From assembly GCA_022494885.1 (NCBI GenBank), contig JAGVSM010000224.1, positions 186,001 through 250,000 of the forward strand: a stretch of DNA of 64,000 bases. The letters are read 5' to 3'. Shown here piece after piece: positions 34,554 through 46,910 of the stretch. Numbering within the stretch: position 1 is the first letter of the stretch; every line of letters begins with the position of its first letter. The position numbers and the translations under genes were made by a program. The DNA comes from Micrasema longulum (Eukaryota; Arthropoda; Insecta; Trichoptera; Brachycentridae). The notes beneath the pieces were generated by a model that saw nothing but the letters and a program-made list of their open reading frames with translations, was not told where the DNA came from and did no database searches.

Positions 34554-36164
34554 ATTTGCTTTTATATCTTCAGTAGAAAACATCTGACAAATTTCGTTGT
34601 CATTTCAGCTATCAAAATAAAACTTAAATCAAGGATCGCGTTGTTGTTAGACAACACATCGATCTATCGGGATTACGGCTGAAAATGCCAAAACGCCCGA
34701 AGTTTATTGTTAGCTGAATTTCGGGAATTTCACTGGCAAATTGTACACATGTTTTCAAGATCGGAAAATATTGCGCCGGTTCTCATCGCCCGAGCTTATT
34801 TTATCGCGGTCATAAACATGACGATGGTTTCTGGAAATCGGCAGAAGCATGGCCATTAATTCCTATTTTCCTTTGTCACAGAATAGTGTCGGAACAACAA
34901 GCATTGTTGTTTAGTGTGCAAGGTGTAAACAGCTCCAAAAATACATCGGCAAGTAAGAAAACGGAAATAAACCAAAATAATCACTAAACCAGCTTTTCGC
35001 TAAAACACAAATCTTCCGAAAGAAAAGAACTATATTTCAATGGATGTTTATTTTGAACCTATTGCAACAGAGATAAAGTGTTTTTTTTATAAATCCAGGA
35101 AAATAGCTACATAGTGCAGAGCCAATTCTACCGTATAAAAAACATATCTTTTAAATTTTATATGTGACTTATGGTGTTCTCAGCATATCCCCCCATTGCT
35201 CGAACAGGAGTGAATGGATCCACCCTGCAGTGGCTCGGAGAAGCGCGTTGTTGGAGCTTTTCAGGCGTTTCCATGGGCTCCAATTTTTAAAGTGACGCCA
35301 TTCGCGCACATTCATTTGAATAATTCATGCAAAACTTTGTTGTAATTTTATGTACTTATGTACAGTAAAAGAGTCATTTATTTTTTTCTGTTCTACAGAA
35401 AAAATGATTAAAATAGGATGAATTAAAGGAAACTCTCGGTTATCAGTAACATGGACGCTTGGACACATTTAAACATATCCGCATATAATATATGTTACTT
35501 GATGAAAATATAATTCAATATGTGAAATTCGATATGGAATACCGTTCGTTAGGCAATGAAATACGTTTCAAAAATTAAATATGGTAAATATTTCGTTATT
35601 TCTTGCTATTATGCAAACAAAAAATGATACTTTTATTTCGATCACTCAAAAATGATTTAATATTTGATAGTACTTTCACGTTTTTTATAGTGAATTTTTT
35701 GTAGGGTTAATAAGATTGTAAAGTTACAGATGGTAAATGTTTTTAAAGATACCGCGTTAGCGTCGCGTCGGCGTCGTGCTGAATAAATAGTACCCACACC
35801 GTACACAAACATTGTTTTTTGATATTATCAATTTTTAAAGCATTAACTTTTAGGTCAAACATTTTACTAAATCGTTAGCCCAAAGCTACAGTCAGATATT
35901 TCTGAAGAACCTATTCTCAGACAACCCTTCGCACATCTCGGTACGTTTACGTACTCGTTTGACGGAATTCAATTATATAAAGTAGATTATGAATATCATA
36001 TTTTCACATAACTTAACTATCTAACTTCAAAATTTTATTATTTGAAAAAAAATATTTATTTACACATCTGCATGTGCATCTCAAAAACGGAAATTTCGGG
36101 TTTATCTCACTGTTGCCTTTGGCTAGCGAAATGTTTTTAAATATTTGTACTTAACCATTTACCG
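34554..36164. other. Intergenic stretch, nothing recognised
   Basis: No gene found. A slightly GC-richer patch with AACAGGAGTGAATGGATCC lies near 35200-35290. Confidence 0.4.
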
Positions 36165-36905
36165 ACTTTTCCTTTTCTATATCTACCGGTTCGAGATGTA
36201 CTCGTCTCTTCATAAGGACACCAACTAAACCAACATGCAAAACCCACTATACACCTTCACCATAGTTGCACTAACACGACGTGCATTTTAATAAGCATCC
36301 CTTACATGCACTAATCTGTTTATGAAAATATTTTGTGTTGTGGGAGAAATAGTTTAAAAAAGAGGGAGGGTATGAAGGGAGAGACGTGAGTTTAATAAGT
36401 ATAAGATGATCATTACAATAAAACATCTTATAATGGGCTATATTGAAAGGTTGTTTGATTATTGATCAAAGTAATAATATTTTGTAAAGCTTTCCTAATG
36501 TGAAATATTTCCATATTATAAACCGGTAGACATAGACGTGGTTTGAGATGTGGTTGCACCGCAGAATGCTTAAGATATCCTGGACAGACCTGATAATGAA
36601 CTCAGAAGTCTTAAGTCAAGCTAGAACAAGCACAGAACTCTTAACCACCATAAAAGTTCGTAAAATTTCGAATCTGGGGCATATAATGCGTGGAGAAAAG
36701 TACGTCTTGCTTCATTTAATTTTGAAGAAGAAGAAGACAGATGTCCTAACTGCGTAATATACGAGACTGGACTGGCTTCAGGACGTGGAGCAGATTATCC
36801 GGGCAGAACAGGACAGAGAGACTTTCGCCAGAGTGATTGCCAGCCTTGGGTACACCTGACAGGGCACTAGGAGAAGAAGAAGACATAGAAAAGTCGGTAA
36901 TTGGT
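36165..36905. mobile_element. MITE interrupted by a LINE end
   Basis: Left end AACCATTTACCGACTTTTCC then TATATCTACCGGTT; right side AACCGGTAGACATAGA, insertion, then AAAAGTCGGTAATTGGTT: terminal inverted repeats of about 35 bp. The right repeat is split by the LINE end at 36537-36880. Confidence 0.65.
36537..36880 (+). mobile_element. 5'-truncated LINE nested in a MITE
   Basis: Flanked by AGACATAGA at 36528-36536 and 36881-36889. Encodes EMWLHRRMLKISWTDLIMNS and VRKISNLGHIMRGEKYVLLH, broken further on. Ends GAGAAGAAGA. Family of 26.5 and 34.1 kb. Confidence 0.85.
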
Positions 36906-37039
36906 TTTATACAAATATTTAATAACATTTGGTGAATTGTTTTTGAAGCTGTTTTATAGTAATTTTTTTTTTTTTTTTACTGGGTAAACAAACAGTATGA
37001 ACACAAATATTGTCATTTTTTTGTTTATTGGTGTAGGAC

Positions 37040-37265
37040 GCTCATGCACACACCAAAAAAAATTGTTTGCACTTAATACAATAATTTAAATTATGTTAAA
37101 TATAACAAAATATGTAAATATAACAAATGAAAAATATGTATGTAATAATAAAGTGAATTAAATATCTGCTTCTTTCAATATTGCTATGATTTTTTTACCT
37201 AAATTTAAATACTATTTAGTCATATAAAATATCAGCCTCGGTAAATCTATCGTTATATTCGTCGC
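37040..37265. repeat. Dispersed repeat shared with 12.1-12.4 kb
   Basis: Shares ACACACCAAAA, TAAATATCTGCTT and AAATATCAGCCTCGG in the same order. Unclassified. Confidence 0.4.
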
Positions 37266-37689
37266 ATACTCTAGATATTGTAGATTGCTTCAAATAGTTT
37301 GTTGACGCGTTATCTGTGTAAAAAAAGATTTTATCTTGTCGGTCTAGATGGCACACGGAATGGAAGTCTTTCAAGTAGATTAGGGGAATCGATTTTATTA
37401 TTAATTAATTTAATTATAATAATCAAAATACGTACATAGTTTTATTCCACTTATATTAATAATTTTTTATTATTTTTTACCAGATACCGGGTTTCGTCGT
37501 GACCGACATCGTCAGACTGGTGAAAAACTATATACGTGTTTCTATTATTATAATTAAAATGCAGTTCCACCAAGAAATGTCAGTAGAACAACTCAATATA
37601 TTTATTGATTTGTATAAAAATAACTGGTCCAACATTATTCTTCGATTTTTAAGAGAGTTTATTCCATGGTACTGCATACTTTCAGTAGT

Positions 37690-37964
37690 CGACCTGATTA
37701 AAGATTTTTTGTAAGACCCTTTCTAGTCTATTAATACTAACATTATAGTAAGGTGACCAAATAGGAGTACAGTATTCTAGCTGGGGACGAACAGATGTTT
37801 TATAAAGTTTTTCATATGTCTCCGCATGTTTAAATGGTTTTGATACCCGCATGATAAGTCCGATTATTTTATATGATTTTTTTAGGACTGATTCAATATG
37901 AATATTAAACATTGGTTTCGTATCAATGATAACACCCAAGTCGCGAATTTGACTATCAGCAGCA
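37690..37964 (-). mobile_element. Jockey-like LINE RT fragment
   Basis: The minus strand reads DLGVIIDTKPMFNIHIESVL, KKSYKIIGLIMRVSKPF, LYKTSVRPQLEYCTPIWSPY and INRLERVLQK without a stop. This is the palm-to-thumb part of a Jockey/CR1-like reverse transcriptase. Bounded on the right by a TIR element. Confidence 0.85.
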
Positions 37965-38450
37965 CAATCACAAATGACTATCGACGTGCTAATTAGCGGC
38001 GTGATAACAATTTTTCACCGTGGTTGTTTATCGTATGCGCGGTCACAATGAAACATCCGTGAAAGTTATCGATCGGGATTATTGTATTTTTTTAATATTG
38101 TCATACTTCAACTTGATGCTTGGCAACACCTAATATTAAATGTCAAAATTCAAAATATTTACGTTTCGCAACGCATAATCAATCACATATTTGAATTTTA
38201 CCGGTGTAAATATGGAGAATATTCCTAAACTGTAAGTAAAATAATTTAGTTTTATTTTTTTGTTCACAATTTATCATGCTATTTATTTGTTTTGAATCAA
38301 ATTGAGAAAGCTATTAAACTAAACAATTGTTGAAGGCGGTTTGGCGTTTTGCAACGCGACCGCGATAACTTCAGCGTGTTTATAATTGTTCGTTGTGATC
38401 GCTCAAATACTTAGCACGTTTTTTAGCACGTCGATAGTCATTTGTGATTG
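37965..38450. mobile_element. DNA element with about 28-bp terminal inverted repeats
   Basis: Both ends read inward CAATCACAAATGACTATCGA then CGTGCTAA. About 486 bp, no transposase. The middle shares CTAATATTAAATGTCAAAAT-like sequence with 17.96-18.02 kb, where another diverged copy may lie. Confidence 0.65.
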
Positions 38451-39004
38451 AGCCCCTGTTATAGAGATAGGGGTGTTATTGAAAGAGTAAGGAAAGCTGA
38501 TCGTCGTTTGTTTGCGCGAACAAATAAACAATCATTGTGTTACAAAAGATCGAATGCTGGCGAATTCCGTCCTGTATTCTGTACAGTACGATGGACATTC
38601 AGCATGGTAGTAGATTAGTGGTTGTCGGATGCAAGTTTTTCCGTTTTGCTGTAAATTAAGAACAGCTATACAGCTATACAGTCATACAGTTCTAGAGAGT
38701 TACCGGGCCCCCTTTGTTTCGGGTAACTGGAAAGCGGATAATGATTTATCCTATACGAGCGGAGGTAAAAATAGCAATATACAGTCAATGTTTACTGAGA
38801 ACGCTGTTGCATGTTGCCTTATCGACATACTAAGTAGGGTTGTGATTACTCTAAATTGCTATTTTTTGTTAGAAAATAAAAAATAACATCAAGAACTCTA
38901 AATCCTGTTATTTATTTATAAACTAATTAATTTAGTTTGATTTAAGTAATTAAAACTGTTTGAAATATATGGATTATTGTTTTTTATAATTATGCTTATC
39001 TTCT

Positions 39005-39720
39005 ATTTATGTACATAAATTGCAAAGTTTGTATGTGTGTCCTCGATAGACTAAATAACTACTGGAACGATTTACGTGCGGTTTTTTTCCAAAATGATTA
39101 GCTTTGTACTGGGCATGTAAAAAGCTGTTAAAATCTTCAATCAAGAAAGAAAGTTAGGAGCGTAAATGTTTTATTCACCGACCTACCAGGGTTGCATTGG
39201 ACGAGAATGCATATGCTAAAAAATTGGGATGGTGTAATTTTTTCGCATGTAAAAAAAGTTTGTATTTGAATGTTACAAAAAACGTTAATTTTTAATGGAT
39301 CCCAATAAGATTATTACCTTAATTCCTTTTAATTTCTACCCATTTATTTATTTTTACTGGATTTTTGGTAAAACTAAAATATTTTAATACATTTTTGAAA
39401 ATCGTATTCCTACATTAAGTGCACCCCTGTTGGCAAAAAATCAAAGTTTGACGTTTTCAAAAATAATTCTAAATTTGAATATTTGTTATTTTAAGTTTAG
39501 TACAGACTTCATTAGTTAGATTGAAAGACAAAAAAGCTTGTGTAGCTTTAAAACCGGTCGGTTGAAAAAATAAAAAATAAGTGGTTAAAAACAAAGTTTT
39601 TTATATTTACCTGACATCTGACTTTCGATTGTGTTTATTTTATTTACATACTACTATATAGTTATACAGTGAGTATATACTCAAATCTAGCGATAGCAAG
39701 GCATTGCCGGGTTCAGCTAG
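39005..39720 (+). mobile_element. Helitron-like element
   Basis: Carries GATTTACGTGCGGTTTTTT and CTACCAGGGTTGCATTGG. The 3' end has a small stem (GGCA/TGCC) followed by GGGTTCAGCTAG and T. Non-autonomous. Confidence 0.55.
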
Positions 39721-39815
39721 TAATAAATAATAAAAAAGGCGCTAACGGCCGCGCCGCGCCAGCGCGTTTCTTCATCAAAGAAATTAACTTTGCTGGACAT
39801 GTTTAAGTAACCAAT

Positions 39816-40118
39816 ATGTATATTTTTTGGGTGATCCCGTGTAAGTTAGATTCGTTTTGGCGTTTCGGCTCCCATTGCAGGAGTCATTTTACTAGCGCAA
39901 TTACAGATGCGCTAGACCGTAATGGATATGTGAAGAAACAAGTTGACCAGATTTTAAAATCGCTACGAAGAAAATTAATAAAAAATATGTTGCAAAAGGG
40001 ACTGCATACCTATGTTACCGGCAGTGCTCAAGAAATAAAATGTATTAACGACATTAAAAAAAATAAATTAAACCTTACGGATTATTACATTCATTTAACA
40101 AAAATAACATACATATAA
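39816..40118 (+). other. Unrecognised open frame, 100 codons
   Basis: Opens with hydrophobic residues then SHFTSAITDALDRNGYVKKQ and VDQILKSLRRKLIKNML. I do not recognise it. It lies between a Helitron-like element and a LINE, so it may be a transposon relic. Confidence 0.2.
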
Positions 40119-40379
40119 TCATATTCTGTTATTGATAATAATATTTTTTACATCTTTTGAAAAGTTTGTCCGAGTCTTTTGTTTAGTTTGGCCTGGTAGT
40201 TTATTGTATAATTTTAGTCCCTGGGTTATAAATCTCGACGTCCTTGTCTCGTTTTAGAAGGTTGTATATGATATTTTTCTGATATTCTCGTATTCTATCC
40301 ATGTTTACTACATTTTTTTTCAAGTTTAAGTTCTTCGTCTAGAATTCCATCAGTGGCTAATTTATGGATATATTTTAAT

Positions 40380-41170
40380 TATTATATTTATTTATTTATT
40401 TGTATACGGCATTTCTGCCATTTACATATATGTAGTATAAAGAGTGCTTAGAAATAAAAATATTAAAAATAAAAAAAATCGAGTATGAAATATTAATATA
40501 CTCGTACTGTACACATTATTAATTACTTGAAATACATACATATTTTAAAGAAATTATACAATAACAAAATACATTAATCAATCAAATTATAACTATTCTA
40601 ACCCAATCTTCTGAAGATGATTTGCTCTTTTTGATAAAATATGTTGGTCACTTTATTTTTTAAGTTAGGCAGAGATAAACTAAATATATCAAAATGTGAT
40701 GCATATTCATTCCCGGTATTCTGTAATCTAACAATAGGTGAGTTATATTGAGCTACCGTTCGAGAATTTTGACAATAAAATATTGTAGATGTTCTGTTAA
40801 TCTAGGTGGTACATAGAATGAAATCAATTTCAGTAGATCAGGGGTATCAAACATTGGTTTTATTATTTTATATAAAGTCATAAGATCGGTCGATGTTCTT
40901 CGTTCTTGCAATTTAGTTAATTTAAGAGAGTCTAAAATTTTGTTGTAATTTAATTGATTAGTAGAAAAACCCATCTTAAAATTAATATATCTAAGAAATT
41001 TATTAAATTTAAATTTGAAAGAGTTCAGTTATATTTAATTGCTTAGTTTGTTTAAACAGTTCTCTAGTTGCTGTTAAATAGAGAACGTCATATACTAACT
41101 CTGATATTTTATTTTGCTGTCTTTGTAGTCTATTTATGTAATTTTGAGATGAAAATGATAATATCCGATA
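40380..41170 (-). mobile_element. Jockey-like LINE 3' end
   Basis: The minus strand reads YINRLQRQQNKISELVYDVL, then LKLTKLQERRTSTDLMTLYK, IIKPMFDTPDLLKLISFYVP and SLSLPNLKNKV, with a few stops and shifts. A 3' region with an AAATAAATAAATA tail ends at about 40385. Confidence 0.7.
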
Positions 41171-41530
41171 TTGAATATGGTGTTTCAACTCTTTAAAAAC
41201 GGGAAGAATGTACTAAATGAAATGGCACTTTGACACGACATAATTCCAGGGAAAAATTGTTTTTAAAAAAAGGGTTGAAAATAAACTGATATTTAAAGTT
41301 ACTTATTGATACACCGTTGGATTTTCAGTATGAAAATACTAACTAGCTACCGCGCAGCAAAATAACATAATTAATTGCCTCGTTTGTAAAATTATAAAGG
41401 GTACCTACGTTTGTCAATGGCCGATATCGTCTCTCTAACTTGTAAAACGCGTGAATCCACAAATGGTCAAAAATGATATTAAAAAATAACATTTCAGAAA
41501 AAAAAAACTTCTCTACAATGAGTGTGATTT
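41171..41530. other. Intergenic stretch, nothing recognised
   Basis: No gene or repeat assigned. Confidence 0.35.
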
Positions 41531-41534
41531 TGTT

Positions 41535-42060
41535 TTGTGATTTTGAAATTACTCCACCTGTGACGTCGCGAGTTTTCTATGGTGAGTTGTCCTGATTGGT
41601 GGGTTGGCTTCTCGGTAACCGGAACTGAATCACAACACTCTGTCATTGGTTAATTTCGGAGAACTAGTGACGTCTTTCAAAGTAGTTAATTTTTATCAAA
41701 ATAATTTTATTACAATATTTGAGTTTGTCAAAATGTTTGTAATTAATAAATAAAACCAACTGGTCCAAGAAGAAGTTTAAAAATTGGAAAAAAATTTCAG
41801 GCGTTGCCTAGTAAGTGAAATAATTCAGTCAAATAAATCTCTTCACAACAATAAATGTTTTAGCTCTTTAACTTCACTAAAAGTCAACAAATGGAAGAAT
41901 TGAAGAAATATGGATGTTCAAACATCGGCAAAATGGTGAATGTTACACAGTGTGTAAAGTGGCCACTTAAACCAGCCATTGATAGGTCATAAGCCCTGTA
42001 AATACCTAGACTTCCATATTCCCTTCTTTAAGGTATTCTCCATCCCTTTTGTAATTTGTT
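41535..42060. repeat. Foldback family copy with extended flank
   Basis: CTGATTGGTGGGTTGGCTTC and CACTCTGTCATTGGTTAATT (both also near 2.7 kb) precede the family core CAGGCGTTGCCTAGTAAG, CACAGTGTGTAAAGTGGCC, then AGGTCATAAGCCCTGTAAAT. Confidence 0.65.
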
Positions 42061-42786
42061 AAAATAATTTTAAATATTTTTTCATACATTTTAAAGAAAC
42101 TTGGCCAGCTTTAATTTTAACGGCGCGTAAGAAAATATTCTTATATCCAATTTCACGTTGTACTGAATTTCCTCATTCGCTATTGAATTAAAAACTGTTT
42201 TCACTCTCTCCTGAAAAAAAACTAGTTTAGGATTTACAACTATGCATAGGATTAAAAACGCTTTAATCGAATCGGAAATTCAGTAGCTGTCAGCCCTGGT
42301 CCATGTACGAGTAGAATTAACAATAACAGTACAATAAAAGCAGCTCGCTCAACGTCAACAGTGATATAAAAAGATTGTGGAAGCAGCAGTAATGGATCGA
42401 AAGATCCGTCCGGGAACTTCTAGCTCCTAACCGCTACATGTATAATGTTGCCAGTGGTAGTAGTTAGTAGCTACTGGGTACCTAGAACTAGTACCTACTT
42501 ATAGACAGAAATAAATTACGCATTTATTGAGAGCTTCTCAGCGAGGCGACCAGAACTCAAAATGAAAAGTCAGTCAGACGGAATTATTTTTAAAAACGGA
42601 AAGAGGATACATATTGCGGATAAGCAAATACACAGCTGGAATAAACATTAATAATTTTAGTACCTACCGACCAATGAAATGAGCATAAAAAATATGAATC
42701 AACCCAAAAATTCTAATTCAAGTAATCTAATTGACCTACGTTTTATTTTTCTTTATTTTTACTGGTGGAGTGACTTTACACAAGTA

Positions 42787-44298
42787 CAGGTAAACGTCGT
42801 TTTACGGAGAGACACCGGCGTCAAAAAAATCAGCGTAAAATGAACACAAATATAATGAAAGATATACCTTATGTTAGGTTCCGTGTCAAAATTCTAAGAA
42901 CAATCTAACATGTTTATTTAATACATACCCTGTATATATTCAAAATAAATTATACATGAATTTAATGAATACAGTTTAAATTCGTTTACCAAATAAATAA
43001 CGTTTTTTTATAATAAATACTAACTCACCAGTTCATCGGTAGTAAATTAAAATCTCACGCTTTTTTGAAAAAAGCATCAAATTTCATTTGCTTTGATTGT
43101 TGCTTCTTTTCTTGCAGAATCATAGCATAAACTACAAATTTTTATTTATATCACTACAGAGATGGGTAGAATTTTTGTTTCAAGATTATGGATATTCGAG
43201 CGTTTACAGGGCTTATGACCTGTCATAGGTTGGGTTCAAGTGGCCACTTTTATGTAGATTCTACAACATTCCCCATTCCGCTTATTAGCGAATATCCATA
43301 TCGGTGACATTTTTGGTTTTTGTATATATGTCATGAAACAAGGAAAGCTTTCGCTAGCGCGTTTGGAGCGCCATCTATGTATTTGATATTGAGGTTAATA
43401 CATACATATATACAAAAACCAAAAATGTCACCGATATGGATATTCGCTAATAAGCGGAATGGGGAATGTTGTAGAACCTACATAAAAGTGGCCACTTGAA
43501 CCCAACCTATGACAGGTCATAAGCCCTGTAAACGCTCGAATATCCATAATCTTGAAACAAAAATTCTACCCATCTCTGTAGTGATATAAATAAAAATATA
43601 CCTACTCCCCTTTGGGATAAAACCCAGAATTGTGTGTGTATAAATATGTAAATATATATACACATACCAAAAATAATATTGTGTAAACTACAAATATTTA
43701 AATATTCTTTTAATTTAAATAATGATAAAATAAAAAATATACCTTTTTATTTTTTATTATGCTGCAATTTTTATTTAATTTATTATTAATTTAATTAAAA
43801 TTATTATTATTATCGGTGTGTTTTCCAATTTATATTTTTATTTAATTTCTTTATTACTAATGTCATATTTTATAATGTGTATTTATGCTTCAATTTTTAT
43901 TATTATCGGTATGTTTTTACAAATACAAATTTATTAAGCATCATTTAATGAAATAAAAAAATACATGTTAAAAAATAAGGTCCTTCCTAAACACAGGAAT
44001 TTTCTAGCTAGTCGGGACCTGAAACAAAGAAACTCAGTACATTTTAAAACTGTGAAATACATAAATAAAATTTTCTTTAAAACAAAACTAAAACTAACTC
44101 TGAAACAATATCACACACAGAATAGGCTGCTCGCGTACACGGTAATAGAATAAAACAACGTGTAAAAGTGTGTCTGCTATTAGAATCGCGGCGCCTACTG
44201 TCGTCTGGTGCGGCCGAACCGGGGAATCCCACGCCGGCACCAACCGGCGTAGTTGTAAATCGGCGTAAATCGAACTGGCGCAAAACGACGTTTACCTG
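42787..44298. mobile_element. DNA element of 1.5 kb with TIRs, hosting the palindrome
   Basis: Both ends read inward CAGGTAAACGTCGTTTT, then diverge into GGCGTC- and GGCGCC/GGCGTAAAT-rich subterminal sequence. CAG ends suggest a pogo/Tigger-type element, but only the left flank shows TA. No transposase recognised. Confidence 0.6.
43138..43597. repeat. Near-perfect 194-bp inverted repeat (foldback element)
   Basis: Arms 43138-43331 and 43404-43597 are complementary except for one position (43258 against 43477), with a 72-bp spacer. Outer ends carry TATATCACTACAGAGATGGG; inside, GTTTACAGGGCTTATGACCT and AAGTGGCCACTTT match the old foldback family. No coding frame. Confidence 0.95.
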
Positions 44299-44846
44299 TT
44301 TGCTTTTTCTTAGCTTTGTATTTTGTAATATTTAGAAAACTATAAAAGAGAAATATCACATACTACGAATGCCGATAAAAATATGATATATGAAAAGGAT
44401 TTAGAGTAATTAATTGTATTTTCAAAACCAATATGGATATTGAGGAGAAATGTTTTCACACATAAATGTAAAAAATAAATTTAATAAAAACAAGTTCATA
44501 GAAAAACGCGACATGTTTAGCCTTGGTTGTTGTGACTTCAAGATTCGTGATATTGTTCTACACAAATTTCAATGGCAGGAACAAATAAACATGAATCGAA
44601 CGTATTAGGGGCGTGGCCAATGGAATCGACGTTTATGCGGGAATTAAAAATTACAAATTTAAAAGTATTTTTATGCTACTAGTAATTAGGAAAAAAAAAC
44701 TTAATTCCGTATTTCAAAGACCTTAATTGCTTTAAAAGTGAAAAAAAGGTGATAATTCCCTATTGGCCAAAAATTTTAGTTTATTTGTAAACGCTGAATT
44801 TTTGTTGTTATGACTGTTGTTTTTTTGAAATAAATAAATAAACACA
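44299..44846. other. Intergenic stretch, nothing recognised
   Basis: AT-rich; no gene or repeat assigned. Confidence 0.35.
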
Positions 44847-44990
44847 GTAGAATTCCGTTTATCTGAATTCCAGTCATCCGGATTGCCAAATATCCTATCG
44901 TTATCAGGAAATATAAAATAAAGAAGTTTATAATTTTAATTTAACTGTGGAACCTACTTCCCTGGATGATAAGTACAATACATAAAAATA
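44847..44990. mobile_element. Tigger/pogo-like end fragment
   Basis: CAGTAGAATTCCGTTTATCT and CCAGTCATCCGGATTGCC match the right end of the 56.1-kb MITE read from outside in. The other end was not found. Confidence 0.55.
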
Positions 44991-45059
44991 CCATTTTTTT
45001 ACTTCGATTATTAACCAATATAAAAAAACTTTTTCTTTTTTTTTAAAATCCTATTTCTG

Positions 45060-45520
45060 GAAATATTTTTACTTCTCAATGATATTTCGTGTGTCCAAAT
45101 GATTGTAGACAAGTACTAGGAGGTGAAATCCAGTGTCTAAAAGCATTTAGACAAAATCGAAATAGACATCAGGCCTTGGAGGCCCAATGAGAAACTTCAG
45201 CCCTACGGGAAATCGGATCCAATAAATGTTTTCTTGCGCGCGGCTAAAAATAAAGCATTAAATTGAACGGAAAAGTTTGCCGAAAATGTACGAAAAAAAC
45301 GAACTACTTTGAACGACGTCACTGGTTTATATGAATCAATCAATGATAAGTGATTTATGGAAGATTTCCGATTTGCTTGCCGTCATTGGACTAATGGCAG
45401 AACTGATCAAGAAAAAGCGGAAGAAAACCTTTGACGTCACACTCGGAGTTATTTCAGAAACACAAAACTATAAAAAATCAAAGCGCTGATACACAAAAAT
45501 TGTTTTTTTTTTTGGCTTAG
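45060..45520. repeat. Foldback-family related repeat
   Basis: GTGTCCAAATGATTGTAGAC and TTGACGTCACACTCGGAGTT, followed by CAAAGCGCTGATACACAAAA, match the 17-kb copy. A SINE-free, diverged copy. Confidence 0.5.
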
Positions 45521-45609
45521 TTCAATAGTCTTTTAAGAAATAAAATAAAAAATTTAAAAAACCACAGCATAATACACAGTACACCCATGATCGATAACAA
45601 TATTTTTTT

Positions 45610-45692
45610 GTGTTCTCACCGGGAATCGAACCTTCTTGTCGAAACCTTTCGTGTGTGAGTGAACTTTCTAAACCTCTACACCGCGGAGGCTA
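45610..45692 (-). repeat. SINE family B, head only
   Basis: The minus strand carries GCCTCCGCGGTGTAGAGGTT and GTTCGATTCCCGGTGAGAAC, with a short insertion between the boxes. Confidence 0.7.
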
Positions 45693-46762
45693 CGTTGTTT
45701 TGAATACTATCCTCATTGCAGTGGCGAACGGTGATTTTATTTACTGATAAGCTATAAAAAATATCATTTATTTGTACCTACATAGTAGGTACAATAAAAT
45801 TATATATTGTAAATTAGTTATACTATAACCTCCTTTTTTTTTCTGTGGTTCTGTGTGATACAACAACTCTCATCCATGAAATCAACTCAAACGACATAAC
45901 TTTGTGATATATTATATTGTGTAGCTATATTATCCATTGATTTATCACACCTTATATAAAGGTTTATAAAAAATAGCACAATGCATTCAGTCAGTATTAG
46001 GTATTCTCATTACGATTGAAATGTCAACTGACCGATTTGTTCTAGAAATGAATAATGCCAAAACTGCAGCGTCGAGCATCACATGTGTTGCGAGTCATAT
46101 GTCAAAAATATCACCTCAAAGAAAAATAGTCCTTAAAAAATAATGTTTGAAATACTATTTTCCAAATCGAGAATCTTCAAAGAATTTGTGTAATCTACAA
46201 GTTTACTCTAGGAGAAAAATCCCGCCACTGGGTTAAGGTGTTCAAAATATAGTACACCTATTTGTATGAAGAAATAAGCTGGAGTAATCGGCTAGTTCCT
46301 TGGCTCATTGCTGTCGCTGGGCGCGCTTTATTAATATTTTTATTTATATTTGGAGAAAAATACAAATAGTGGCAATGTTTGTTTGTTTTTCTGTAAATAA
46401 AGTTACCGTAAAACATTAGTATGGATAGTTAAATATAATGGTAATTTGCGCATAATCGCTTCTATACACGGCTCGTCCCTATCTCATTGTCTTATTCTGT
46501 GGAATCTGTTTTTTTTATTTCCCTTTTATTACACATAAATAGGAAAAGTGGTCTCCTGAGAAGAGTGTTGATGTGTGATCAATATATTTATTCCGTGGAT
46601 TACCTAATTTAGTGACTGAAAATAAAGATTTAAGAATACGCGCAGTTCATTATAAATCTGGTCATGTCGTAACTGGCTTCCATGCTATGTAAATATTATG
46701 CGCAACATACGATTAATTTTAAATGGGTTATTTATTAATACAACCTACATGATTCGAACGAG
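45693..46762. other. Intergenic stretch, nothing recognised
   Basis: No gene or assigned repeat. Confidence 0.35.
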
Positions 46763-46910
46763 ATGGATTGTGGTCTAGTAGTAGCGTCAACGTCACGTCG
46801 CAGACTTGGTTAGAGGCCCAGGGTTCTAACTCCACTCTACCGCGACTTGTTTCCCATTTTCTTACAATCACGGCTTACCATAGACTTTTTTTAAAGAAAA
46901 AAAAAGCGTT
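46763..46910 (+). repeat. SINE family A copy, plus arm of an inverted pair
   Basis: GGATTGTGGTCTAGTAGTAG, GGTTCTAACTCCACTCTACC and GCGACTTGTTTCCCATTTTC; runs tail-to-tail into the minus-strand copy next to it. Confidence 0.7.
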
